This document shows positions 44,901-55,726 of a stretch of DNA of 64,000 bases, piece by piece. The stretch's first letter is position 1. Every line of letters begins with the position of its first letter. The notes under the pieces were generated by a model that saw nothing but the letters and a program-made list of their open reading frames with translations, searched no databases and was not told where the DNA came from. A program made the translations under genes and the position numbers. Source of the stretch: Carnegiea gigantea (lineage: Eukaryota; Streptophyta; Magnoliopsida; Caryophyllales; Cactaceae). The stretch spans positions 186,001-250,000 of the forward strand of contig JAKOGI010000005.1 of the NCBI GenBank assembly GCA_029747015.1, given 5' to 3'.

Positions 44901-45148
44901 AAAAAATAAAAAAGAATCACAAAATTCAACCTCAATTCCAGTCACCCAACACAAAAGGTGAAGAAAAAAGGACAAACCTTTTCGCCGCAGAGAGAGTGGG
45001 AGACTAGACGAGCATGATCACGGCGAGTTTTGGACTTAGTGAGACGACGAAGAAGGAGAGCACCTCCAATTATGACTAGGGTTTTGATCACAAAGCCCCT
45101 CGCTCTGCTCCATCCCCCATCCTCTGCATCGCCTCCTTCCACTCCCAT
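35954..45148 (-). CDS. CRL: CRUMPLED LEAF / chromophore lyase CRL-like, CpeT-related plastid envelope protein
   Basis: Family role: outer plastid-envelope protein needed for plastid division; carries a CpcT/CpeT-like (S-type bilin lyase) fold. Nine exons: 45148-44978, 44693-44644, 43935-43875, 43785-43750, 38204-38154, 37831-37739, 36756-36652, 36272-36180 and 36067-35954. They join in frame to 257 residues. After an acidic start (MGVEGGDAEDGGWSR) comes one hydrophobic anchor, FVIKTLVIIGGALLLRRL (about 19-36). The CpeT-like core includes PAAEMVDGSKVLYFEQAFWR, TPQKPFRQRFYMVKPCSKEM, YKNFCDRPKDQRPLPEEVIG, KRCERGKRCLYEG, ATHYTSELAVLKNNEIQMRD and VWGVQEGPYEFKP. The protein ends SPLSVGKG; the usual family tail (KRIEGS.VL) is encoded one frame over immediately downstream, so a 1-nt loss in an A run has probably replaced the last residues. 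Intron 4 is about 5.5 kb because of nested transposons. An in-frame ATG at 45208 is possible, but family members start at MG. Confidence 0.94.
37023..37150. repeat. 64-bp tandem duplication in a CRL intron
   Basis: Two adjacent 64-bp units (37023-37086 and 37087-37150), differing at only two or three bases, each beginning GTGAAAGCAGATATCAAAAG. Each unit ends in an imperfect palindrome around GGTGTCTAGCACC. Confidence 0.9.
40161..40431. repeat. duplicated end of the composite element, copy 1 (continues at 43261-43300)
   Basis: Matches 43311-43693 over its length (ATATAGACATCTAGAATATA, TTTAATGAGTTTCAGATGCA, TTTTTACTAAGTGAAACCTA). The match resumes after the hAT insertion at 43269-43300 (CAACCGGTTGTATGATATAC), so the hAT split this copy. 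Confidence 0.75.
40781..40788 (+). promoter_or_regulatory. TATA box of the hAT element
   Basis: TATAAAAG followed by CTCTCTACCTCTCTC, about 350 bp inside the left terminus and ahead of the leader region; the usual promoter position in plant hAT elements. Confidence 0.55.
41545..42745 (+). pseudogene. 5'-deleted hAT transposase (RICESLEEPER/Ac type), C-terminal half
   Basis: Only the C-terminal part of a hAT transposase is present. Exon pieces: about 41610-42012 (YPTANLYFPNVLRVKLELKR, FTKFEKYWSEFSAIMAMAAI, LDPRYKFQFAEWAYKKVW), 42088-42397 and 42597-42745. The first corresponds to the end of the RNase-H-like region. The second carries the hAT dimerisation motif (FPVHSQMVRDVLTIPLPTVA, SESAFSVGGRVLDAYRSSLN). 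The third is an acidic/Gly-rich tail. Splice sites are intact and the pieces stay in frame to TAA at 42743-42745. The BED zinc finger and first catalytic Asp region are absent. An ORF can start at 41545, but its first 20-25 residues look non-transposase, marking the deletion junction at about 41590-41625. The element should be non-autonomous. Confidence 0.85.
43311..43693. repeat. duplicated end of the composite element, copy 2
   Basis: Tandem partner of copy 1 in the same orientation, roughly 85% identical by eye, and terminating in the outer right end (GCACAACCGGGTAGACGATA). Confidence 0.75.
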
Positions 45149-45703
45149 TTTCTGGCTTTTTTCTACAAATTCATCGCAGAATGCCAAGTGGATTATTCTC
45201 CATTTCAATCGAAATCAAGTTTTTGCTTTCGAAGTTACAAAATTCAATCGAAATTGAGAGTTTCAAGGGATTGAATTTGGGTGTTTTGAGGTAGTCGGGT
45301 GCCAACCACCAAGGCACAAACAAAACTTCTGCCCCTTCCCTCCAAGCTTGTCCTCCACTCCTCCCCTCACCACGTGTTGAAGCACTCAAGTCGACACGTC
45401 AACAAATTTTTGTAGTATGTTACTCTGGCTTAATTTTTCAGAAAAAATTTCCCCAATTTTTAATATGTTTATTTATCCAAATAAATTAGTCTTATAATAT
45501 TTACGAATACTTTGGTTAGATAAGATGACTTATTGAATTAATGGAGACATTATTTTTTGATAATTTTAGGAGACTAGGAGTGTTAATTTATTTTAAAATG
45601 ACTTTTAAATTTGAAGATGATTTATTCATTTATAAGTGATTTGAATAAAAGGTACTTCTAAATAAATACTTAATCCCCATGACAGTTATCAAAATCACCT
45701 AAA

Positions 45704-45810
<107 letters not shown>

Positions 45811-46912
45811 GCATAACCCTGCATGTTGGGAAAAAATAAAAAACTCTTATAACATTTTCATAGGTGAGATAGTCTCATCTAAAATTTACTTCGTATTTTT
45901 TTATATGCCAAAAAATGAACAAAGTATTTACAACTAAAGTACATTCTGAGAAATATAGCTCAATTTCAATTTGATTATTGAATTAGTAGAAAGTAATATC
46001 CCCATGTACTCCAACATTACAAAATAGCATTGCATTCACATAAGCACTGTTATTATGCTGCTAGATTGACAAAATTTTGATGTCGTAATGAAGTATGAAT
46101 GATGATCAGTACAGAGCTATATTACTAAACTCAAGCAAGTTTCATCCTCAAATTGTAATGATTTCAACCTTAAGAAGTTTCCTTAAAATTGCACCGAGCA
46201 ATGTACTATATTAAAATGTCAAATTCAATAATAACAGTTCAAAATATGCCTGGTGAATACAAACGTTGGTGTCAAATACTACAATATGAAGTGTTTATCA
46301 TGTATGAACTGCAACGTAGTAGACTGTCTCGTAAAGTTGTAGCTAGGTTGTTTCTATATGACCCTCCAATTTGCATTACTCGACCGCTAATTCACACAGG
46401 TTCTGAATTTATCTCAACAAAAAGCTTAAGCTAACATTTTATAACTTAAGCTAACATTTGGCTCTTACCGTGATGCGATGGAGGAAAGTTCATCTGAATG
46501 AGCAAACAGGAACATCCAGCAGACATGATACAATGCGGCAACTGCATGGTTATTGGAAGTTCAAATTCTAATCACCATCAAATCAAATCACAGTAGTTTC
46601 ACTTCTAATATCAGTAAACGTTCAAAAGAGAGAGGTTGCTTCATTTGCGAGTACACTCTTGACAGTCTCAGATCAAGCAAGTGATGTTGATTAGTTTCTG
46701 CAACTTCGTAGAGGTGCGCATAGGCATACCTCAAGCCTCAAGGAAGCTTAATGAATGTCTTTCCCTTCCGTGCTATATCTTGCAGTTGCTTAGTCCATAT
46801 TTGTTGTATATATTCTCATCGAAGATGATGTTTCTCCAAATCACAATCATCAACAAACAAAATCTACAAGGCATCGTGCTCAAATATGAATGAAACAAGT
46901 CAGTAGATTCAT

Positions 46913-47322
46913 TAACATTCAGAAGCTTTATTATATAGCAGCTTAAGTACATTCAACCAGTTTGGACAAATGTTAAATATGAGAAAACCACCAAAATACA
47001 GAATTCCCATCGGGCATATATATGGTACATCCATCATACTCCTTTTAAATATGACATATAGTTGACAATTAAACACTCGTCCTTATTTCTTGTATAGTGA
47101 AACATTCAGAGAAGATTTAGTAACATTCGGAAGCTTTATTATATAGCAGCTTAAGTACATTCAACCAGTTCGGACAAATGTTAAATGTGAGAAAACCATC
47201 AAAATACAGAAGTCCCATCGGGCATATATCTGGTACATCCATCATGACTCCTTTTAAATATGACATATAGTTGACAATTAAACACTCGTCCTTATTTCTT
47301 GTATAGTGACACATTCAGAGGA
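46913..47322. repeat. 208-bp tandem duplication in the SDHAF2 3' UTR, each unit with an AATAAA signal
   Basis: Units 46913-47120 and 47121-about 47322 are more than 90% identical by eye, with one 1-nt indel. Both lie downstream of the SDHAF2 stop (47357) in its sense. Each contains AATAAA on the minus strand (plus-strand TTTATT at 46927-46932 and 47135-47140), so the duplication gives two equivalent polyadenylation regions about 208 nt apart. Confidence 0.85.
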
Positions 47323-47356
47323 CCCATGACAATATCTTGGCTTACACATGGAAGAA

Positions 47357-49046
47357 CTACTGGTTTCCAGTGATAGGACCGCCTTGGCCTCTCTTAATGT
47401 CATCCCATCCTCTGACCCATGGTTGTCCAGGTGTTGCTCGTGTCTCTGGAGCAGAATGGCTATCTAGAGCACTAGAAATTTTCTCACGAACAGCAGAGAA
47501 GACCTATAAATTTGAATGCAAGTTCATATCAAATTCCATGCTTGACATAAACAATCTATTAAGAAATTCAACTTGGTACTTGCTAGGGTAAAATCATACA
47601 GGATTCTTGCTGACTGACTCAGGTGGCTGTTCTTGTCCAATCAGCCACTTCCATAGATCAGGATTTTCCTGCATATATGACGAGAAGACATGAGAATCGA
47701 GATGAGGCATAAACTAATACACAGGGATGGAAGTAGTTCATAAACCAAACATGACTACATGAGCAACTCTCATGTTGAGTCTAGGTTGATGTCCGCCTTA
47801 TTCCCCTAATTTAGCCGCCATTTTCAAAACCTCAGAAAAAGATAGATTTAACAAAAAGAATCTCCTTCTCCCGTCCCCACCCCTAATTCTCTCACATTGC
47901 CCATCCAATATCATTCCCCCTTCCTACTACTATTGTAACTACCCACCAGCAGGCGACTATAAGCAAGTCCAACTTCGAGAACAGGATTGTCATCATGGAA
48001 AAACATGGCCAACAGTATCCAAGAACGTGCAGCTTCAGAATACATGGCTGATTTCCTGTTTCATAAGTCCAGCTATACACGCTGAATTCTCATAGAAAAC
48101 AAACACAATTTTGCAGGTTCGCGAATTTATTTGACAAAGCAGAAGAGAACACAAATGAAAGTGACAAACCAGGTCAAGAACTTGAATGAGAGATCTGATT
48201 CCATTTTCATCCATAGAGTTGATATTCTCTTCCACCCATTTTCCCACTACAAGATCCAACTCCAAGAACCCCCTTTGCTTGCTCCTATACAACAACCTAC
48301 AACATCACAAATTTCGCCATCTGATCAGTATATCCTACATACTCTCTGCCGTAACATAAGCAACCAAAAATTGAATTTTTCAAGTTACCCTACAAAACAG
48401 ACCTTTTTTTTTTGGGGGGGGGGGGGGAACAACCAAAATAACCGAAAAAATATAAAACAACTAGTGATATCAACCAGGAGATCACAAGACCAAGTCTTGA
48501 CATACAATTTCCTTCGATCCAACAAGTCCAACCCCGATTTCTATTCCCCTCTAGCTAACCTCCGGCCTACACCTCACCATATTTTTCATGGGTCTTACAT
48601 AGGGCAAAGTCATGCTCATGGAGCACCTACTGTCCGAAGCCACATAACCAAAATAGTTCCTATGAAATAGTAAATACAAAATATGAATTTCGCATAATAA
48701 CAGGCATATAACATTAGATCACAATTTTTTTCTTCGGTTAAAAAATTGGACTGACCTGTTAATCAGGCGCCTTCTGCTCTCAGCATCAGAAAGATCAATC
48801 TCACTTGTGTACAATCGATATGTCAAAGGAATGAACTTTATTTCGCTGTTCAAAAAAAAAAAAGAAAATCAATCAATTAAATCATCGAATCTAACTTCAA
48901 TCAAGCAATTTATTCGAAGAACATAAAGCAAAGACATACGAAATATTGCCGGCAGTAACGGCAGGAGTAGGAAAGGGAGTCCCATGGCGGGAAGCAACGG
49001 TCAAATTTACGAGTCGATTGAGAGAAGATACCGCTCTTCTAAGCAT
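47357..49046 (-). CDS. SDHAF2: succinate dehydrogenase assembly factor 2, mitochondrial
   Basis: Family role: mitochondrial matrix factor that promotes FAD attachment to SDH1 during complex II assembly. Five exons: 49046-48940, 48845-48756, 48296-48170, 47668-47600 and 47503-47357. They join in frame to 179 residues, the plant length. The N-terminus (MLRRAVSSLNRLVNLTVASR) is Arg/Ser/Leu-rich with no acidic residue, like a presequence. The conserved core is LSDAESRRRLINRLLYRSKQ, RGFLELDLVVGKWVEENI, MDENGIRSLIQVLDLENPDL and WKWLIGQEQPPE. The C-terminal signature is PGQPWVRGWDDIKRG, ending ITGNQ. These match Arabidopsis SDHAF2 (At5g51040 from memory) closely. Its 3' UTR carries a tandem duplication with two poly(A) signals. 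Confidence 0.94.
48407..48427. repeat. TnGn compound tract in an SDHAF2 intron
   Basis: About nine T followed directly by twelve or more G, in the intron between exons 2 and 3. Confidence 0.9.
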
Positions 49047-51201
49047 CGTATACTATTATCCCAAATCACGCTTTCTGCTCAGAAATTAGTGAATGAGAAT
49101 GAGATCAGAATACAAATTCGAACAGGACTTACACGAATGTTGTACTTCTTCGCAGCAAGAAAAACGACAATCGATGAGAATTGGATTAGGGAAGAAGGAA
49201 ATCAAGGTTAGGGTTAGGGTTACACGTACGGAACGTACCTTGAATTTTTGAGAACTGGCAAGCGTTGCGTGGGTGGCCGGAAATGGAGTCGGTCTTGAAG
49301 CAAGAGAGCGAGAGAGGGAGAGAGAGGAACACGTCACGGCCTTGGTAGCCACTAGCCAGCCAAATTGGACCACTAACATCAGAAATACGGCGTCGTTTCT
49401 CTGAAGTTGGTGTGCTTCTGAGGGATGCCTGTAACGTTAGTTACCGAGAAAGTCGCTCAGTGGGGTGAGGAGTTTTAGAGCATTCTTAATTGTGAGTTAG
49501 TTTTTTGACTTATCGGTGGAGACCTACTCTTTTTACATAATTTCACGAATTAATTTTTTGACTCATAAATTTTTCTCTTTATAATGGAAGACTCACAATT
49601 TTGGCTCATGACATCAAATTATACCTATAAAGTAACTTTACAATACATAACTTTGATTTTTAAAGTTAAAATAAAAGGAATGGCCAGTTAGAACAAAGGG
49701 GGAAAAAAAAGCAAAGGAAAAAGGACGCAAGCCAAGCTCGTCCCTCGCAGCCAGCCTCACGCTCCATGCAATTTCCTCACCAGTGCACGCTTTACGAGCC
49801 ACTCGGCTCAAATTTCAAGACGAGCGAGGAACATTTTTAAGCCCGTTGGGAATGCTCTCAATTATATAGGTTATTCTTTGGTAATAGTGACTTAAATTGC
49901 GCTTAGTGTTTTGACTAAGACTATAGTTCATTTCTTTTGATTATAATTGTTCGGTAAATTAGTATTTGTTTAAAAGCTATAACTTTAAACCTATAGTTCG
50001 TAGTACATTAAATAATACTAACGTTTGATCTTTGTTGGTAGTGTTTTACATACGACTTTTAAGCGGTGAGCTCATTTTTCTTAATGGAAGAAACATATGA
50101 TATTGTTCACATCTATTACCTAAATTTTTCTTAGCATAATGATTAAATTTGATACTTTTCAGTTTCATTAAATATTAATTGGGACATCTGACAATCTGAC
50201 AATTTTACATTCATTGATTTTTGTAATACAAATATCATACAAACATAGAGGACTAGTAATCAAAATTAACTACGTCAACAAAGATCTAGCATCCTCTATC
50301 TTAATCTCTTGATCACTCGTTGTCATGATGGCCTTCAAGTTCAAAACTTTGAGGATAGAAGGATCCAATGGAGATACTGAGATAGTTACAATGCTTAATC
50401 ACAATTGGATTCTTAAATCACAATTGGCATAATATCAGGGAATGATACTACAATTGGAAAAATACGATCTTCTTGAGAACTTTCTGTAAATTCACAACTA
50501 TAATAGGGAAATATAAAGTAAGACAAGAAATTGTAAACTTTGATGTTATAAAATGCGAGGAATAAAGCGAATACATCATAATAAACAGAATGTGTGAAAA
50601 TAGGAGGAAAAGAGTGGTTGCAAAAGCCATCATTCATGCACAATTGTACATATGTTACCAAAGGGAACCTGATATGCCACCTAAAACAACAGGAAACCTA
50701 TGTTGAAATACATGCTACAGCCAATAGCAGTGTGGACATGCACTGGTCAAGTATGTGGACGAACAACCTCAACATCCACTTATCATTGAGGTGAAGCAGA
50801 GCTACTGAATCATCTTCTTCTTCCTCAACTCTATGCCAATGAAGACCAGCTCTATCTATCACTTGAATCAACTGAGCACTCCCTTGATTTGATTAAACAT
50901 AAATAAATCAAGTGTTATTCTCTACTATATAATTATTTAAAAAAAGGTAACTTTTGGATAGCTGAAAAAGTCACGTTTGAACATTTCTTTTAATAGTTCG
51001 GATAGAGGAAAATGCCTATTAAAACGTTGGTTACTTCTTTTATGCAGAGTAGTAGGTAACTACCGGCTTCTTTTGGATCCACCAGGTGAACTTCCCCCGC
51101 CCTACCTATACCTAGGTGGGACTCCGGTATGAAAGTGCTTACGATTTTTTGAAACTAGGAGAGACATTGAATCTATTATCGAACTTACTTGCCTTAGGTA
51201 G
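49047..51201. other. intergenic region, SDHAF2 promoter / SDR 3' flank
   Basis: Contains a short TTAGGG-like run (49207-49220), a GA-rich segment (about 49310-49325), AT-rich DNA and a minus-strand coding-like stretch around 50770-50890 (reads SAQLIQVIDRAGLHWHRVEE) that I cannot assign. No complete gene supported. Confidence 0.6.
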
Positions 51202-54200
51202 TCAGAAGCTAGTTTCACGTCGTTCAGCAAAGAACTTCCCACTCGCTGGTTGGCCAGGGAGCAATGCCAACCAGACTCCGGTGTCGGCTCCATCTTCAAC
51301 TGAAATGTTTCCAACCCAACCAGTCATTGCAGTTTTCACCCAACCTGGGCAGAAGCAGTTAACACATATTTTTTCACCCTCAGGCCGATCAGACAGTTCT
51401 CTTGCCAAGAACCTGGTGTAACAGTTGATGGCAAGCTTCGACACAGAGTAATCAGTAAAGGTTTGAGGCCATCCACCCTCAGTCCAGCTCCCATCTTTTG
51501 CTTGTTCCAGAAAAGTATTCAGCATGTTGTCAATTAGTTCCTCTGTGAGCGAGGCTGTGTCAGAAAGTTGTTCTCTCAATGTATCATTTCCAATCCTCTG
51601 TAGAATATGAAACCAGTTCAGGATGTTAGAATCTAGTCATTTTAGATCATTGGCACATACTAACACTTTGACATATTATTCCAATGGAGCAACCGACGCT
51701 TTTGGGGAGGGGGCGTGTGCATGAAATATCAAGGAGCAACCAAGGGTAGAATGTCAATACCAAGAGGCATATAGTACAAGGGCAGCCACTTTTGCGTCCT
51801 AGGAAATCACCAATTAGCAGTGCAGGTCTACACATGTGCCACAATCTTGATTTATAGTTACAAATCTTAGGAGCCACCCATAAATGACTCTTGCACACAT
51901 ATGCATTATAACCCTATAATATCATATTAACAATGAAAACGACATACTCACAGCTTACTGACCCATTTAAGAGTGGGCTAGCTAGCATTGAGTATCCTGT
52001 ATATGGCTAAACAATAACGAGGAAAATAAACTTGAAGTAATATGGCCCTTCCATTTTTCTCTCCTTTTTTCCCTTCTGTTTTTTTGTCTACTCATTTGGA
52101 GTTTGAGGGAGATTTAGAACTAGGACCCTAAGGATGCATGATTCAACCATTGATCATTCAAAACAATGAACTTTGGCATCTCTGCTTTGAAGCAGCAAAA
52201 TGCAGTTTGTGAAGTGAATACCAACAACTGCACTCTATGAGCATTAGTTCTCACATTTATATGGTTCTACTAGAGGTTAAAAACAGAAGTATCGACTGCT
52301 TCCTTGAAACTGATGAAGTCTCCTAAAGGCTAAAGGCTTTCAATCAAAAGCATCTTTACAGGAAATATAACATGAAACAAGAATGCCCAGATCAATAGGC
52401 AACAAATAGTGAAACTAGTGATTGAAGGAATCCATCAAAGCAGGAAAGTCATTAGAATGGAGTAATCAGCTTGCCTTGGACAAGGATATGAATTGCTCAT
52501 CACATAAAAGCGGAAAAAAAAAAAAACAAAAATACAAAAAGGAGCAAGTTTAACATCAATCAGAAAAGGTTTTAACGTGTGACAAGCATATCTGATGCTG
52601 AAGGATAAACTGGAAATGAAAGCAAAGAGTTTGAGCTTACATTTCTTTTACCATTCAATCTCCCGAGCCTTGAACTCACATTCACAATACGTGCACCAGC
52701 TTTAGAAGGCCTCATTAAAGGAAGCATAGCCTTGATCACACTCTTTGTGCCATAATAGTTTGTTCTAATTACCTGCTCTGCATGCTCAACAGAGTTCTCT
52801 GAGCCAACATTGAAATTAACACCTGCATTGTTTATCTGTTTCATAGTGCATGTATGACCATGATTATCCATTAGTAACATGCCTTACCTTTATCTTCACA
52901 TAACAAAAATCTTATAAGCCTATTCTGATCGCAATATATAAACTACATGCGAGAAATCGCCAATATATGCAACATGATATTGAAACACCTGAGTAAGAAG
53001 GTCTGAACTAAGGAAGGCATGATGCCTTTAGTATTCTACTTTAAATAGTGTGCTTACTTTTTTTTTGGGGGGGGGGTTGTAGAAACGGTTTTTCCTCCAA
53101 GAGAGGAACACCCCCCAAAAAAAAAAATCTGGAAGACAAAACATGGAGCCCTCTCAGGAGGTTGCTTAAGAAAAAGAAAGAGAAATCTCACGTAACTGCA
53201 ATGATAAGGTTTGGGTCGGTTTGACCAATTGATGGAGATTTTATAACTATGCCATTTCAAGACCTTCCCTTAAGGAGATCAAATGCAGTTACATTGTTCA
53301 TTCCAGACATTAGCTTCCATGTAAAGGCATCTAGGATGACAATATTGTAAACAGGATACTATGAACAGCCATGTTACCAACAGATACAAGCAAGACGAAG
53401 ATAATAGCATGTGGAATGGCAAAGGTAATTCAGCTCAATTTTCTTTTTGTGGAGCTTGGGAAGATATTTGCAGTCAGAAAGTGCAAAGCACAAAGATCAG
53501 AAAAATTGGCAAAAGGAGTCAGGAGAGAACAAACAACAACTTCTTTCACAGTGGGGAAATTAAAGGCAAAGCTGAATTAGGGAGACCTTGTTGCTCATGT
53601 TACTTAGACACTACACTTAAACCTCAAGTACTTGTATCAAGCACTCAATACTCTGATGTGGATACAAAATCTTAACATAGCAACCAAAAGGCATGTAAAC
53701 TTTTTTGAAAATGGGGAAGATGGACATCAAAACACGCGGGATACTCTTGTCTGCTACTCCCAATAACATAGAATAGGAACGTGAATGGAATTTATAAATG
53801 ATTATTCTACAGCCTGAAATTATGGTATTCCCATGTTCTAACAGCCCATCCCACGGCCCAAATGCACATCCATGAAAGCATGATCAAGGCTGATAGTCTT
53901 ACCAAAATATCCAGACCACCATGAGTTTCTTGAATCCAATCAGCAAACTCCTTGATAGATGCATCATCAACAATATCCAACTGATGGAACTCTACTTTAA
54001 GCCCAGCCTCTTGCAGGACCTTCACAGCCTCTACACCGACGTTAACGTCCCTTGACGTCAGTACGACTGTCAGCCCATGATCTGCAAGTTGCCTGGTCAT
54101 CTCAAATCCAATTCCTCTGTTACCTCCAGTCACCACTGCAATAGTGTCAGCTGTCCACCACCTAAGATAGTCCATAAATAAAAGAAAGGACGTGAGTCAT

Positions 54201-55726
54201 ATCACAAATAGATGCACCATGCCATCATCCTAAAAATCTAACTTCGGCCAGGAGATTGAATAAGGAAAGCATAGATTTGAGTCCTTGTGGTGCATCTGAA
54301 TATGCCATCCATCACATTTATTTGTACTTGTCCCTAACAGCATAAATTCAATCCTTTAGTTTTCATAATTCAAATATAGGGGTCGTTTGGTTCAAAAAGT
54401 TCGAATGGAATGGAACTAGGCATAAGACCAAGAGGTATAAGCATGGTTTCTGGTTCACAATATCACTTGTTTGGCTCAATAGAGAAATTAGAAAATTTAA
54501 TTCCAAAGCTGTAGGCATATATAAGCCAATTGGGAGGGGAAGATTTTACTCAAAACTACAGTAAAAGGTTTGAATGATAACTCGGGTACGTTATCTCAAG
54601 CTAGGGGAGGGACATTAACCAAGGGAAATCAGTGACTCCATTCCAGTACCTAGCTAGAATAAAAGAATGATAAACCAAACAACCCGTTAGTGGTTGGCCT
54701 AGACTGATGCCACAAGACGTTTGCTATAACTATATGAGGTATACTTCTTTTTGAAATTTGAGAGGATAGGATAACAACATAATCATAATAGTTGCATAAT
54801 GACCAAAAAGGCAAAAATAACATTACATACTAGGAAAAACCTGATGGTGACTTTCCTAATTCATTGTGATCTATGTTTCACGAACTTTTCATGTTAATCT
54901 TTGTGTCCGCATAGGATGCATAGGATTACACGTGTGTATGACATTTGGACACTTAAAAAAAATAAAAAACCAACCAAATGCCGTGAAGATAGCCATGTTG
55001 GGCCCTTGCACACATATCCATATTGGACATTGGCACCACATTCTAGGCAAACATACATGAAGACCCTAAAAGCTGTTTTAGGCACATTTCTTCCATACTT
55101 CCTCAACCACGCCTAGACCACAATCAACAACAAAAAGTCCAACATAAAATACAATACTCTACCTCGCTAAGGTTTGGTATAATCAGGTGTAAATCTTACC
55201 TCTATGCACAATTCTATAATCATATTCATATATGTGGCCCCCATTCCCATTCAATATATATACTTTTTTACAATCGTAAACTGACCCTCTATCCACGGTT
55301 AGATCCATTGGGCTGGCAAATCCAAGGGGATACAAACCACGCCCAAAGCCTATTGATGTGGAAACACCTCCCCTCGCAAACAGAAATGCCTCCTCTCAAT
55401 TTAGAACCTATACCACTTGATTCAATTCATTGGGTTTGTCCCACATCAAGCAAATACGTTTCTTTTGAATTTTTAAATCAACAATCAAACATATTTCACA
55501 CCAACCAATTTCATAATGGTTCTACCAACAAGTGCCTACTCCCGCCAAAATCAACCATTACCCATTTCATATTTCGCATCAAATCAACAATGGATTCAAC
55601 AAACTCGGCAAGAAATTGGGGAGAAAAGACAGAAATATACCGTTGATGATCGGAATAAGGAATAGTTCGGAGGAGAGAGATCTCTTGGAGCCTCTTTTCT
55701 TGACGCTCTTTCTTGTCCTTACCCAT
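51202..55726 (-). CDS. classical short-chain dehydrogenase/reductase (SDR, carbonyl/menthone reductase-like)
   Basis: NAD(P)-dependent oxidoreductase of the single-chain plant SDR110C-like group that also contains salutaridine and menthone reductases; substrate unknown. Four exons: 55726-55641, 54161-53903, 52835-52641 and 51597-51202, joining in frame to 311 residues. The nucleotide-binding loop is TGGNRGIG (40-47). The acidic DIVD follows strand 3, NNAG is at 117-120, the catalytic Ser lies in VNVSS (about 169-170), and YSVSK gives Tyr230 and Lys234. The roughly 40-residue insertion before YSVSK (LTEELIDNMLNTFLEQAKDG, SWTEGGWPQTFTD) is typical of this group. FCPGWVKTAMTGW follows the catalytic site. 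The basic N-terminus (MGKDKKERQEKRLQEISLLR) extends beyond the core. The place beside SDHAF2 and CRL suggests orthology to At5g51030 (from memory). Intron 1 carries a MITE. Confidence 0.93.
53057..53127. repeat. paired TnGn and CnAn tracts in an SDR intron
   Basis: T-run then G-run at about 53058-53077, followed some 35 bp later by C6A11 at about 53111-53127. Together they form an inverted pair that could fold back. Confidence 0.8.
54379..54686. mobile_element. MITE H with GGGGTCGTTTGGTTCA ends (SDR intron 1)
   Basis: About 308 bp. Left end GGGGTCGTTTGGTTCA; inverted right end CGGGTTGTTTGGTTTA. Flanks are ATA on the left and TTA on the right, a near-match 3-bp duplication. The interior is not tandem-repetitive and the ends differ from family A-G, so this is a separate lineage of GGG-type MITE. 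Confidence 0.65.

Noticed and set aside
44942..45208. Extended CRL start at the upstream in-frame ATG (45208)
   Set aside because: The extra 20 residues are not part of the family N-terminus, which starts with MG; the ATG at 45148 is preferred.
49204..49222. Telomere-like TTAGGGTTAGGG
   Set aside because: Only two to three units and not the plant TTTAGGG form; too short to be an interstitial telomere.
49239..49379. Possible alternative first exon for SDHAF2 (open frame ending at a GTACGT donor)
   Set aside because: The ATG at 49046 already gives a good presequence and joins correctly; the upstream frame is more likely 5' UTR or chance.
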